A stretch of 64,000 nucleotides of DNA from Globisporangium splendens (GCA_006386115.1 VFIW01000104.1:62001-126000); one strand, 5' to 3'. Shown: positions 53,230 to 63,999, counted from the stretch's first letter. Notes: generated by a model from the sequence alone, not told the origin. Translations and numbers: made by a program.

Positions 53230-53938
53230 AAAGGGGCAAAACCGAGAACGATCGTCTTAGTGATTTCGCACTAGTGTTTGGTTGAGGCTGCGCGATCAGC
53301 GACAGGTTCATCACTATCAAGCCACGTGAAACAAAAGTGTGCCTAACGCCTTTTTGGTCCTGCGCTTTTGTAAAATCGTCTTGGAAGTCGGTGGGTGGTT
53401 CGGAGCGGCACCTCCAAGGAACCCACTTCTACTTTTCCTGCAATGTTATTGGTGTCCTGAGTTTGTCGTGCTGCCAGTCAGTTTCTTTTCGGATGCATTT
53501 AAAGGGAAGAGACGTTCGAGTCCATACGACACATGAAGAGCTGCAGTCTGGTCTGCCTTACGGCGATGGCCATTCGGTTCTTTGAGTACATTTTATGAAA
53601 GCGAGTGGAATGGCTCCAATTTATTGCAGCAATGTTGTTTTCAAGATCCACTCCACTCGCACATTGTACAGTTCATACGTGAGTTTTGACCGGAAGATGC
53701 TCAATGCAGTGACAAACGCATCCTACATGCAAGCATCATTGCTATAAGCGCCAACGGGTGCTAGCAACCAACTTGCTGCAGCAAGTGTCGCGTGGTATTT
53801 ATCCTACTGCCTCCCCAAATTCGTGTGTTGTTTTTTTGCAGAAGAAACACTGAACGAAGGTCCTGAATTACAACCTTCGATCACTGTTACAACTGACTTA
53901 TTGGAGGTCCTCCTTTTCAGAACGGTAAAAATGGCCAA
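53230..53938. other. Intergenic before block A'
   Basis: No gene is recognised. A short inverted repeat (GCGAGTGGAATGG near 53600 and CCACTCCACTCGC near 53660) could form a hairpin with a loop of about 50 nt, possibly the GT gene terminator region. Confidence 0.4.
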
Positions 53939-54063
53939 CACTCTTAAATGAGTCATACAGTAACCATCACTCACAGGCAGATTTTGGACCCTGTCACATG
54001 CACTCCGCCGACGGTGACGTCAGATGTTGCTGCTGCACACAGCACGCCACGCTGCCACAAACA

Positions 54064-54082
54064 GTTCATTTACCAATTTGCA
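54064..54082 (+). promoter_or_regulatory. Initiator/flanking element for stand-alone macro gene (right)
   Basis: GTTCATTTACCAATTTGCA matches INR+FPR at 16 of 19 positions, 40-58 nt before the ATG. The longer open frame upstream is therefore untranscribed. Confidence 0.6.
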
Positions 54083-54121
54083 TCAAACCCCACACAACGG
54101 CATCACTACGAAACAACCACC

Positions 54122-54718
54122 ATGCTGACCCGCTCGCAAACCAAAGCACTCGTCCACTTTAACCGCTCAGTCAAGATCATCCGTGGAGACATCGGCACGC
54201 TGCAAGACGTCGACGGCACTCCCGTGGACGCACTCGGGTTCCCGACGCACTCGCACCTAACGTTCAATAACATCGGCGCCGCAGCTGCCATCTTCCGACG
54301 AGCGGGACCCGAACTCAACACGTACGTGACCAGCGCGTGGGTGCGCGGCAACCACCCGACGGGAGACGTGGTCGTCACCCCGAGTTTCAAGGCTGGCGTC
54401 TCCAAACTCATCCACTGCGTGGGACCTCGCAACACCCAGTACCAGTGCTACGAGCTGCTTGAGAAGACGTACGAAAACCTCATGAACGCCATCGTCCGGG
54501 AAAATGTCAAGTGCGTCGCGATCGCGTCCATCTCGACGGGGAACATGGGTGTCCCCGCAAAAGAAGCTGCGCAAGTCGCGATGCGTGTGATCGAGAAATT
54601 TATCCGACGCACGCACTGGGACGGTCTGTTGGCGATCGTGTGCTACGAAGACGCCGTGTTTGAGGCGTTCACTCGCGAGAAACTGGCGGTGCTCGGCTCG
54701 TCCGTCGCTCAGCTGTAA
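54122..54718 (+). CDS. Stand-alone macro-domain protein (right copy)
   Basis: 198 aa; as the left copy except for Val in SAWVRG. An open frame extends 58 codons upstream, but an initiator element at 54064-54082 and the matching left copy support the ATG at 54122. Upstream of about -65 the promoter differs from that of the left copy, so the two genes may be expressed differently. Confidence 0.85.
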   Translation: MLTRSQTKALVHFNRSVKIIRGDIGTLQDVDGTPVDALGFPTHSHLTFNNIGAAAAIFRRAGPELNTYVTSAWVRGNHPTGDVVVTPSFKAGVSKLIHCVGPRNTQYQCYELLEKTYENLMNAIVRENVKCVAIASISTGNMGVPAKEAAQVAMRVIEKFIRRTHWDGLLAIVCYEDAVFEAFTREKLAVLGSSVAQL

Positions 54719-55472
54719 GTTCTCAGCCTTTGCACCTTTCTACGCAAGTCAAAACGCTACCACAGAGAAATCTCGATGGGCTCACTCGTGTACATACACA
54801 AGTACTACCAGCATCGTGACAAACATTTGATATGACCAATGTAAATAAAGCAACTATTCATCCATGACGCCATCGACCTTTTTGTGAATATTTGATTTTT
54901 CCTTGCTAACCTGTTCAAGTTCTGGAGATGACAGTGCACGGATCCTGCTATACGATTTTAAACGGCATAAACCGCATTCGCTTATGCTTCTGTTAAAAGC
55001 AGCGCTGTTCCTGCGCAATAAATGGCGCCAGTGCTTGAATACACCAGCTCCAAGCGCACTTACTTTCAAGACAAAGTACAAGTCAAAACAGCCTTCACTT
55101 TTGCAGCCATCCGTTCGGATCCAGGCAAGTGGCATTAACAGCACATATCTGAGCCAGCCAAAGCATATTCGAGAGCAACCAGCTCCCACTTGTCACTGCG
55201 CGCTATTCGTTTCCCATTGAGCACTTTTGCACTTCGCCATTGCCATCCAGGCGCTGATTATGGCAGCTTACAGACCATCATTAACCCGAACGTGACCTTC
55301 ACTCGTCTCAGCTCTCTGCATCTGGTTTCATCGCTTTACGATTGGCTGAATCATATTTTAATCATCCGATTATAGCCAATCGTCGACTTCTACCATCTCG
55401 ATCATGGAAAGAAAGTGACTCCCCATACTGCGCCAGTTGAGAACACGCCAACGGAGGAAGAAGACGACGACG
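54719..55472. other. Intergenic, promoter of right F-box-macro gene
   Basis: Mirror of 20107-20860. The only structure seen is the CCAAT pair at 55338-55383. Confidence 0.5.
55338..55383 (+). promoter_or_regulatory. Inverted pair of CCAAT boxes (right)
   Basis: Mirror of 20196-20241: ACGATTGGCT and AGCCAATCGT, 90-135 nt before the F-box-macro ATG at 55473. Confidence 0.5.
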
Positions 55473-56648
55473 ATGGCGACGACGCGCGCGCGAACAGCAG
55501 AGAATGAGAGCAACGCAGGCGCGGCTGCTACTAAGCGACAGTGCAGCGAAGAAGCAGCACCAGCGTCCAAGGAGAGCGCTGCGGCCACAGCTGAAGACGA
55601 CCACCGCGCCGCCGTGCAGCTCTTCGCTGTGGAGCTGCTCACGCAAAAGATCGTGAAGTTCCTGGACGCGCGCAGCGTCGTGTGCTTTGTCGCATTCCTG
55701 CGCTCGCGCGACGCGTGGCGCAGCATTTTGAGCGATGAGAAGCTGTGGGACGAGCTGCTACAGACCCACTTTGGCGGCCTTGTGCCCGTTCCGGCGCCAT
55801 TGCAGCACGAGCAGCAGCATCAGGATGATGCAAGTGACGATGGAGATGTGTCCGATGAAGAAGAGGAGGAGGAGGAAGAGGACGATGAAGAGGAAGACGA
55901 AGATGGTAATCAAAGCGCCCGTGCTGCTCAAAATGGCAGCGCAACGGCTGCACCGGCTGGTGAGCAAGCGTCTGACTCCACGGACGCAGCAGACGCCAAA
56001 GCTCCAGCGATCCTGACGCTCGAGACGCCATCATTCGCTTGCGAAAATTTCATGCACTTTGTGCGCTCGTGTCGAGAGCGCAGACACTTTGGCGAAGCCG
56101 TGAGCATCATTCAAGGCGACATTGGCACCATCTCAAGCATCCATGGACGGCCGATCGACGCGATTGCGTTTGCTACGGGTGGATCGCTGCACAATCCCTA
56201 CGTTGGAGCAGCAGAAGTGGTGTTTCGACGCGCAGGCCCCGAACTGGACCGCCATATTAGTGAGAGGTGTCCCGTGTACATCAACGCAGGCTATGTGCAT
56301 GTGACCCCAGGCTTTGGCGCAGGCGTGGACAAACTGATCCATTGCTGTGGACCGGTTTATCGCGGCCATCGATGCTTCTCCCTCTTGGCGCGGACGTACG
56401 AGAGCGTGATGCTGGCAGCCGAGCGTGAGAAGCTGGATTGCATCGCGATGACGTCGATCTCGACGGGCAACATGGGCTTCCCTGCTCAAGAAGCCGCGAA
56501 GACGGGGCTCCGCGCGTTGCAGAATTTCATTCGCGCGTGCTCGTGGGACGGAACCCTCGCGATCGTGTGCTTTGACGCGAACGTGTACAACGCGTTTGTG
56601 GGCCAGAAGCAGCGGATCCTGGATGCGTTCAATGTCGTGGAGAGCTGA
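55473..56648 (+). CDS. F-box-like / macro-domain fusion protein (right copy)
   Basis: 391 aa with the same protein sequence as the left copy; a silent C/T difference was seen near 56164. It keeps the F-box-like unit, acidic linker and macro domain, so both copies look functional. Head-to-tail with the stand-alone macro gene upstream and the DUF1365 gene downstream. Confidence 0.8.
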   Translation: MATTRARTAENESNAGAAATKRQCSEEAAPASKESAAATAEDDHRAAVQLFAVELLTQKIVKFLDARSVVCFVAFLRSRDAWRSILSDEKLWDELLQTHFGGLVPVPAPLQHEQQHQDDASDDGDVSDEEEEEEEEDDEEEDEDGNQSARAAQNGSATAAPAGEQASDSTDAADAKAPAILTLETPSFACENFMHFVRSCRERRHFGEAVSIIQGDIGTISSIHGRPIDAIAFATGGSLHNPYVGAAEVVFRRAGPELDRHISERCPVYINAGYVHVTPGFGAGVDKLIHCCGPVYRGHRCFSLLARTYESVMLAAEREKLDCIAMTSISTGNMGFPAQEAAKTGLRALQNFIRACSWDGTLAIVCFDANVYNAFVGQKQRILDAFNVVES

Positions 56649-57049
56649 GTGGATCTGGTTGCCGCGGTGTGTAGATCCCTTTACTTAATGTTGCGTTTGC
56701 GATTATTATATGGTGCGTGTGTTTCGTTTTGCTTTTGCAATAATACATGGGGAATGGAAGAGAGACAAAGCAGAAGGAATGCAAGCCAAAAGGCAAGTTT
56801 TCAATGAAATTCACGATGAACCGAGAGTGCGACTCGCTGTATATCAGGTTTTGACTCTGACGCTCGACACTGTTGGACGTCAGAAAATGGGAACCACGTC
56901 ACAAGGTACTGCTCTGCCGAATGCATTCATTTGCACTGCTTACCTTTGCGATCAGACAACAGCACGCAATATGGTGGCTAATGTATCCGAATTTCGCCAG
57001 CGCTTATCCCTTGCAGAGTGCAGATCCGTGTACAAGCAGCGAGGGAACG

Positions 57050-57063
57050 GTAAGTTATTGGAC
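57050..57063 (-). repeat. Target-site duplication (right copy of element)
   Basis: GTAAGTTATTGGAC, matching 57887-57900 exactly. Confidence 0.85.
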
Positions 57064-57886
57064 TTGGTTTGGTAGTGAGGTATATTATGTTACTCGAGGC
57101 GAACTACAATATCCATTCCCCGAGCTACACTGTCGAAGCAGTTTCGTCACGGAGTAAAAAGGGGTAGTGAAAAGCGGAGGCAATGCGCTCTCAACGCTTT
57201 CCCTATAAACGCAAGAAAACATATAGGAGTAGAAAGTGGTGACGATCAACCGGTCGCTCGCTGACGATGGCCCGTCCACATCAGAATCTCTGACAGATGC
57301 GAACCAGTTTGTCACGTCCTCTTCCGGAGAGGTAGAGATAAAGTTTCTTCGATGCGTGGTGACCACAGCGTCGGAATAGTCGCTGTGAGGCAGCAATTGC
57401 GCTCCTTGAGCAAACGCCACTTAGAAGCGGCTATTGCGTCTCTTTCGACATACGTCTAATGACGACTGCGCTTGAGAGGTCTTCGAGTAGTGACTGCGCG
57501 TCTTGGTGACGGCGTGCACCGGGTGCAAACGACGTGTGAGCTCTTCGTTCGCGGGCATGTCTGTGTCTTCGTTTCTTTCGCCAGGTCGCTGCACGGCACG
57601 ATGGCCGCGGCGACTGGGGTGCGAACAGAGTGTGAGCGCTTCGTTCGCGGGCCTGTCCTGGCTGGCGTCTTGCTTCGTTCTTTTACCGTCGGCGGCGATC
57701 ACATGAGCACCGTCCCGCGACGATCAGACAGGACAAGAGAGGCGTGCCCTAAGGCGACATTCCTACGCCTTCTCTGTCTTGAGATCTTCACGAGGGGGCG
57801 CCAGCCCGAAGGGGCCGCTCTTGAGATTTTGCCTGGGTGTTGGATGAACTGAAGGGTCGCTTGTGGGGTAGGCCGCTAATTGGCAA
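57064..57886 (-). mobile_element. Short non-autonomous LINE-related element (right copy)
   Basis: Mirror of 17693-18515 with the same target duplications. Because it is present at the same site in both copies, the insertion came before the segmental duplication. Confidence 0.75.
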
Positions 57887-57900
57887 GTAAGTTATTGGAC
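57887..57900 (-). repeat. Target-site duplication (right copy of element)
   Basis: Second GTAAGTTATTGGAC flanking the right element. Confidence 0.85.
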
Positions 57901-58069
57901 CTGCCCGCCTGTCATGCACAGTGGCACGCATTGAGTCATCCCTCTCGATGCCTGCACAGAGTTGAACTAGACCAACCAAGTGTTCATACCATTCCATCCA
58001 CCCGATCGGTTTTGCATCTCTGTCACGGTCTCATCTCTGTCCAGGCTGCTTCACGCTGCTGTCAGCTCT

Positions 58070-58088
58070 GCTCATTTCGAGATTCGCG
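58070..58088 (+). promoter_or_regulatory. Initiator for DUF1365 gene (right)
   Basis: GCTCATTTCGAGATTC: a perfect GCTCATTYY core, 37-55 nt before the ATG. Confidence 0.6.
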
Positions 58089-58124
58089 CCGTCCAAGTCG
58101 CGACAACGAGAAAAGCGTACAAAC

Positions 58125-59444
58125 ATGCACAGCCATCGCTTTGCGTGGCTCCGACGCAGACGCGCTTCTAAAGGATCGATTTGCGAGATACCCGAGGTCA
58201 CATTCGCGGCCAAAGACATCAACGAACAAGCTACCGCTGCTAGGGATGAATGCAGCGGTGCGGATTCAAAGCCTCAGGCTATCCAGAGCCGCTTCATGTC
58301 CGGGTCAGTTGTCCATGTTCGTCACCGCGGCGTGATGAATTCGTATCGGTACGATTTTCCCATGGTGCTGCTCGATTTGGACGAACTGCAGTCGAGTGCG
58401 CTCGTCCGTGACCGTTGGTACTTTTCCGTTGACAGGCCGAACCTGCTCTCGTTCCAGCGCAAAGATCACCTCGGCGACCCTGCAGAGCCACTCAAGGTCT
58501 CTGTGCTCAAGCTGATTGACCTGGAATGCCGGACCGAGAACGAACCAAATCCAGCCCACAAAGTGGGAAAGATGTTGATGCTCACTCTCCCGAGTTGCTT
58601 CGCGTTCAAGTTCACGCCCATCACGATTTTCTATTGCATGGCGGCTGCAGACCCGTCTCATTGTGCGTTCATTGTGCTCGACGTGTGCGACTTGCCGTGG
58701 CAAGACCGGCACTACTACGTGCTCCAGACGAGCGAGCGCATTTCAGCAGATCCGACGATGCTGGACGCCCAGTTCGTGAAAGCGATGCACGTCTCTCCGT
58801 TTTTCAGGACCGATGGCGCCTACCACGTTCGCATGAACCACCCGGGTAACTACCAGCTGAAAGGCTCGCTGTGCACCATCATTGCATTGCACGACGTCAA
58901 ACAGAGTCCACGTGCAACCCCATGCCACGTGGAAGCGTCTACAGACTTCAGAGACGATCATGCCAAGCTACAACCTCGATTCCTGTCGTCTAACGCACCG
59001 CAATCGTCCAAGAATACAACTTGGAGTGTGCTGGGAGACAAACTCCTCACTGCTGTTCTCGAGTTGAAGCCCGAACCGCTCTATGACCTCGAAAACGGTA
59101 GCGTCAACCATTGCCTGCTGCTGCTTTGTCAAATCGCGTCTGTGACGTGGAAAGCGTATCTCTTGGTGCACTTCCAGACTGCGAAGACGTGGTGGAAGGG
59201 CGAAGCAATGGTGCCAGTGGTGCACTTTACGTGCGATACTCTGCTCAAAGCGAGCGTGTTCCACGTCTACAACGCGCTCAAAGTGATCCTCTTGGTCCTG
59301 TGTGGCGGGTTCCTTGTTCTGAGTCTCAATTTCGTGGCATGGGTGGCCATACATCGTGTGTCGTTTGCTACAGCACTCGTGACAGCGTCTGCTTTCTGTG
59401 TAGCATTCAGCGTAACCACTGCGCCAGCTCTAGTTTCAAATTGA
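58125..59444 (+). CDS. DUF1365-family membrane protein (right copy)
   Basis: 439 aa. It differs from the left copy at three residues (Leu for Met in LLDLDEL, Pro for Leu in LTLPSC, Asp for Asn in DVCDL). The Pro falls in a hydrophobic strand and could matter. All DUF1365 motifs and the C-terminal membrane helices are kept. Confidence 0.75.
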   Translation: MHSHRFAWLRRRRASKGSICEIPEVTFAAKDINEQATAARDECSGADSKPQAIQSRFMSGSVVHVRHRGVMNSYRYDFPMVLLDLDELQSSALVRDRWYFSVDRPNLLSFQRKDHLGDPAEPLKVSVLKLIDLECRTENEPNPAHKVGKMLMLTLPSCFAFKFTPITIFYCMAAADPSHCAFIVLDVCDLPWQDRHYYVLQTSERISADPTMLDAQFVKAMHVSPFFRTDGAYHVRMNHPGNYQLKGSLCTIIALHDVKQSPRATPCHVEASTDFRDDHAKLQPRFLSSNAPQSSKNTTWSVLGDKLLTAVLELKPEPLYDLENGSVNHCLLLLCQIASVTWKAYLLVHFQTAKTWWKGEAMVPVVHFTCDTLLKASVFHVYNALKVILLVLCGGFLVLSLNFVAWVAIHRVSFATALVTASAFCVAFSVTTAPALVSN

Positions 59445-59607
59445 TTTGTGGCAATTTCATTATATGTCAGCAAACGTCCTATTTGAGCAATTAACAAGAT
59501 CCACAGAATCTTCCAAGTTGTGGGCATCCACGCAGTCGCGTACAAGAAAAGAGGAGAATCGTTTTCTGCTGACAAGCTTGATAGTCTCCACCTATTGCAT
59601 CACACTC

Positions 59608-60534
59608 TCAGCGATAGTCACCAAAGCGCTTGAGGATCTTCTCTTTCTGGACTTTGAACGCCTGGAAACTCTCTTTGTCGTAGCAAACGATCCCGATTGT
59701 GCCGTTCCACGCGCGGGTCATCAGGCGCCGCTGGATCTCGCGTAGGCCAGTCGAAGCTGCGGTTGTGAGAGACGCACCCGAGCAGCGTGACTGCGGCACC
59801 ATGGCGACGTTGCGAAGGTCTTCGCGCTCGATGGCGTCCACAGCGGCACCAAAACTGCGACACAATGCTTCCCAAGGCGCAGTCATGGCGGCGCTTGGAT
59901 CAATGAAATGAATGAGACTTCGCGCTTGGGTATTCCCGGCAGATACAATATACGCATGCGGGCAGCTTCTGTCGAGCGCGTGCACGTTCAATACGGACTC
60001 GAACTCAACGCCTTGTCCCCATTCCCAGTCGCCGTTTACACCGCTGCGTATTCCCTTCTTGTGCAACGTGATATCGGATACCGCTTCGTGGTGTATGGCT
60101 GCTGCATCGGGGTCCATGCGGTGCGCGTCCCCCATGATAATTACCGTGTGGTGATCAAACCACTCCCGCTCATGCGTCCACGCGAAGAACTGGAGTAGAG
60201 CCTGGCACGCTCTAAATTCGCAGCGTCGAGCTGTGAGCACCCGGGCTCGCGCAGGCGATAACTGTGAACGGAGTCTCTCTGTGCTGAACGACAGCGGCGC
60301 AGGAGCTCCGAAATGGAGCTGCACGATGCGCGACCAAAAGGCTTCGTCCCAGAGCACCCCATGCGTGTTGCCACTCGAATCCAAAGACGCTTCGATAGTC
60401 GTGACCATGGCTTCAATCGCTTCGCCTTCCAGGAACTGCAACAGCGACTGCGTGATTCCATCCGTACAGAGTATAGTGACATGACGCGGACTCAGTGTTC
60501 GTTGCTTCTTCTGCCTTTGGCGACAGCCATTCAT
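59608..60534 (-). CDS. Degenerate F-box/macro paralogue, chimeric 5' end
   Basis: 308 aa. From Cys-Arg-Gln-Arg-Gln onward it matches residues 32-334 of the left copy with no amino-acid change seen. The first three codons (ATG AAT GGC) come from block B sequence joined at about 60523-60526, so the left copy's first 31 residues, its promoter and its initiator are absent. The junction happens to supply an in-frame ATG. Expression would need a promoter from block B DNA, so it is probably silent or newly regulated. Confidence 0.55.
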   Translation of the reverse strand: MNGCRQRQKKQRTLSPRHVTILCTDGITQSLLQFLEGEAIEAMVTTIEASLDSSGNTHGVLWDEAFWSRIVQLHFGAPAPLSFSTERLRSQLSPARARVLTARRCEFRACQALLQFFAWTHEREWFDHHTVIIMGDAHRMDPDAAAIHHEAVSDITLHKKGIRSGVNGDWEWGQGVEFESVLNVHALDRSCPHAYIVSAGNTQARSLIHFIDPSAAMTAPWEALCRSFGAAVDAIEREDLRNVAMVPQSRCSGASLTTAASTGLREIQRRLMTRAWNGTIGIVCYDKESFQAFKVQKEKILKRFGDYR

Positions 60535-60900
60535 TGTGCACTGTCCTATTGTTTATCTGATGGTGTCGATTGGCATCATCAAAAGAGCCGTGCATTTAGT
60601 TGCAGGGTGGACAGTGTAGATCACATATCCGAGTCTTTGCGCATTATTGTGTTGTCGAAGAGTTCTGGATTGAGATTATCCTTCTTCGACGGATGGTCGT
60701 TTTGGCTTGCTAAGGACCTTCGCAAGTCAAAAGATTCGCTGGTAAATCAGCTGAGATGGCAATCGGACAACAAGGGAAAACACACCGAATCCAGACGAAA
60801 TCTTGTTCAAATTGAACATTTGCGTTAAAACATGTATATGAAAAACGGATAATAATGAAGACGAAGAAAAGCAGGAAACTACTTGCAGTGAAATAGAGAA

Positions 60901-61887
60901 TCATTGCTTAACCTCGAATGAGAGATGAGCCAGACGTTCACTCAAGACCCATAGTTTCTTTGCAGCACTTGCTGATTTGGCGATATCGGATGGTTCCTCC
61001 GTAGTCGGGTATCCTCGCATCTGTTTGAAGCCGTTGGGACCAAAGTAATCCCCTCCTTGTACGTTTGGCGCTGTGGCTGCGAATAGAGTCGGCAGCGCTC
61101 CCATCGACGCCGGTTGGAACAGTGGGAGCGAAGCTAGCATCCTCGTTTTGAGTCGGGCAAAGAACCCACCTTCCACGATTGACTGCGAAAAGACGTTGGT
61201 CTCCGTCAACCCAGGGTGCGATACGGCTGCGGTAATGCCGACAATGCCTGCAGCCTTGATACGCCGGTCGAGCTCTTTCGTGAACAAGATGTTGCACAAC
61301 TTGCTATCACCGTAGACAGTTCCTGCATCGTACTTGGTCGCAGATTTCACAATATTGTCTTCATCAAATTTCGCGTCGTGGTGGAGGACACTACTCACAT
61401 TCACGATCCGGCATGGCGCACTCTTCTTCAGCACGCCAAATAGATGGGCAACGAGTGCGAATTGGCCCAGATGGTTGATCGCGAACTGACTTTCGTAGCC
61501 ATCCACCGAGACATCGTACTTAGCAGCCAGAATGCCCGCATTGTTGATTAAGATGTCGAGGCGATCATGCTTGTTGATGAATTCGTCGGCAAACTCCTTG
61601 ACGCTCTTGAGGCTGCCGACGTCAAGCTTCGCAAATTCAACCTCGCCTGCCGCCGGGGTCATCACGAGGGACTCACGGATCCGCGCCTCGGCTTGTTTCC
61701 CGCGCTCTGCGCTTCGGCATGCCAGCACGACGTGCGCACCTTTGCGGGCCAGTTCGAGTGCCATTTCGTACCCAATACCCGAGTTCGCACCAGTCACGAT
61801 CGCAGTCTTGCCGGCGAGCGACGGGATCTTGCTGGCGTCCCATTTTTCGGGCACTTGGGTCGTGTTCGTCGAGACTGACGCACCCAT
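60901..61887 (-). CDS. Retinol-dehydrogenase-like SDR (right copy)
   Basis: 328 aa, identical to the left copy at 24479-25465, including the MGASVST start, TGANSGIG and YGDSK. The initiator at 61941-61959 is kept, so it should be expressed. About 370 nt separate its 3' end from the chimeric macro-like gene. Confidence 0.85.
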   Translation of the reverse strand: MGASVSTNTTQVPEKWDASKIPSLAGKTAIVTGANSGIGYEMALELARKGAHVVLACRSAERGKQAEARIRESLVMTPAAGEVEFAKLDVGSLKSVKEFADEFINKHDRLDILINNAGILAAKYDVSVDGYESQFAINHLGQFALVAHLFGVLKKSAPCRIVNVSSVLHHDAKFDEDNIVKSATKYDAGTVYGDSKLCNILFTKELDRRIKAAGIVGITAAVSHPGLTETNVFSQSIVEGGFFARLKTRMLASLPLFQPASMGALPTLFAATAPNVQGGDYFGPNGFKQMRGYPTTEEPSDIAKSASAAKKLWVLSERLAHLSFEVKQ

Positions 61888-61940
61888 GAGGCTTTGTTGA
61901 ATGTCGACTTGAGGGCTTTGGATGATGATGTCAGGCTTTT

Positions 61941-61959
61941 GGCAAAGCGGAGAATGCGC
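61941..61959 (-). promoter_or_regulatory. Initiator/flanking element for SDR2 (right)
   Basis: Mirror of 24407-24425. Confidence 0.6.
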
Positions 61960-62103
61960 CGGAGATAGAGGGAAGAGGGCAACCTCATGTGACCCAGCGT
62001 GACATCATCATCTTTCGAGTCATCAGGTACGTATCCAATTGTTATTAGTACACCCATTGCATTATTCGCATCTGATGACTCGGTTGACACATCAATTCGT
62101 AGG

Positions 62104-62176
62104 GGCGGGTTGTAGCCCTATCCCGTGGACTCAACCAGCCTGAGTCACGCCACGATGTCATGGGGTAGGGAAACCA
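62104..62176 (+). repeat. Dispersed repeat relic (right)
   Basis: CCCTATCCCGTGGACTCAAC through GTCATGGGGTAGGG; mirror of 24190-24262. Confidence 0.45.
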
Positions 62177-62469
62177 ATAATACGTGCGCTTTCATTGGAT
62201 AGACAAAGACTCGGGGGAATGCCAAACACTTGTGCTGTTATATTTCGGTACCGGTATTAATAAGTGTTGGCACAGACTCGTTTATACTACGCAACTTTTG
62301 CTGTTCCAAAGCGAGATGAGACACACAATCTCCTCTGCTCTCATCCTCGCATTCTCATCTCCGCCTTGTTGTAATATTCCATGATGACTTATCGAGGCGG
62401 TGGGGCCAGCACAGGTCAGACAACCCTTCGCTGAAATCGGCGATTTTGAGTTTGGGCTACCGAACACCT

Positions 62470-62536
62470 GTCATAAAAGGTGCAAAATATCGCGAATTGC
62501 TACGTAGTAATTTGCGATCTTCGCACTTTTTATGAC
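62470..62536. repeat. 67-bp near-perfect palindrome (right)
   Basis: Mirror of 23830-23896, with the same GTCATAAAA-type ends and CTACGTAG centre. Confidence 0.6.
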
Positions 62537-63173
62537 GCAGTGCGTGTTGCCGAACGGACTGCTGGTATGGATCGTGCTCTCGAGAACTTTGCTGGTTGTT
62601 TCTATCCACAATTCTCTAGATTTTTGTTCAGTCCAGCGCGAAGAAAAAGATGCACAATAATTGCATGCCTTCCCGTGGTGGGTCTATACTGCAGCGCTAG
62701 GACAAGTATACTAAGCATTACCAGCCCGTAGCAATCTGCACTCGATAATTTCTCGGTATTGTTTGGTTGCTAGTACAATACCAGTCCTTCCCAAATCCGC
62801 TTGGCTATGAAGTTAGGTGCATCGCTTTCAGCAAAGGCATTGTAATTGCGTTCTGCAGCTGAGATATTTCGTGATGTGTACCCCGATTGTACCTCCCCCC
62901 TTTCCACTTTCACTGTGGCTACGGTGATGAGTACACCACTTTTCAGGCAAAGGTTGCGTTTTGTACACCCATATATCTTGTGATGAGTACACACAATACA
63001 CTTGCACAGAACACCGTCCAGGAACGATGACAGGCGGCTGGAGAGAAAAATCGGCAACTAATTGTGTTCAGGACTGCTCACTCACTCACTTTTGAAAACG
63101 CATCGTGTTCTCCACCACCCTCTCAACGATCCGCTCACTACACCGAGCCACTCACTCCACTTCACTCCATACC

Positions 63174-63999
63174 ATGGTTGCCAAGACTGTCCTCATTACT
63201 GGGAGCTCCCGCGGCATCGGCCTCAAGTTCGTCGAAGAGTACGTCAAGCTCGGGTGGAACGTCATCGCCGCTGCCCGTAACCCGGCCAAAGCCGATCAGG
63301 TTGGTGCACACTACTCATGCTGTTGTTCTATGTCATCGCTGTCCTCAGTATTAACGGTGAGGATCTCCTTGTGATGATGTCTCTGTGTGCATGCTGATGT
63401 GTCAGTTGGCAGCACTGTCACCGTACAAGATCGTGCAGCTCGATAGCGGCGACGAAGCCTCCGTACTTCGCGCTGCCAAGGAACTTGAGGGCGAAGCGAT
63501 CGACCTGCTCATCAACAACGCTGGCATCAACCTGAGTGGCGATTTGGCTTCGACGACCAAAGCCGACTTGCTCAAGCAGTTCGAGGTCAACAGTGTTGGT
63601 CCGTTCGTGGTCACGCGTGCGTTCATTCCGCACCTAAAGGCCGCCGTAGCCAAGCACGGGTCGGCGAATGTCGCGCAGATCTCGTCGTATGTCGGCAGCA
63701 TCACTCTCAACACCGGGACTGCGTATGGGTACCGTACCTCGAAGACCGCGCTCAACATGATTAACTCGTGTCTCGCCGTCGATTTGAAAAACGACAACAT
63801 TGGCTCTTTTGCGCTGCACCCTGGTTACGTGGCGACCGACATGACTGGAGGTGGTGTGGACCTCGTCATGGGCGACGTTGTTGTCAAGGCCATCTCCACG
63901 GACACGAGCGTCCGCGACCTGATCAGCGTTATCGGTAACTTTGCCATTGCCGACTCGGGCAAGTTCTACAACCACACCGGCGAACAGCTTCCATGGTAA
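63174..63999 (+). CDS. Short-chain dehydrogenase, C-factor-like (right copy)
   Basis: Exons 63174-63299 and 63406-63999 (239 aa), identical to the left copy. The stop TAA falls one base before the window end. CCATGG is followed by TAAG here; although this resembles a donor (GTAAG), the family normally ends in PW-stop, so I take it as the true end. Confidence 0.85.

Larger units (their letters stand above)
53939..60522 (-). repeat. Segmental duplication block A (right copy)
   Basis: Mirror of 15057-21640. Near 53948-54058 similarity to the left copy is patchy; from 54059 on it is near perfect. It ends abruptly at 60522 inside the degenerate macro-like gene. Confidence 0.9.
61888..63173. other. 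Intergenic between SDR genes (right)
   Basis: Mirror of the left inter-SDR region, with the same repeat relic and palindrome; no gene. Confidence 0.5.

Noticed and set aside
53948..54121. 58-codon upstream extension of the stand-alone macro protein
   Set aside because: An initiator element at 54064-54082 lies inside it, and the left copy does not encode the extension.
60313..60828. 171-aa frame across the A'/B' junction
   Set aside because: Antisense to the macro-like gene on one side and non-coding on the other.
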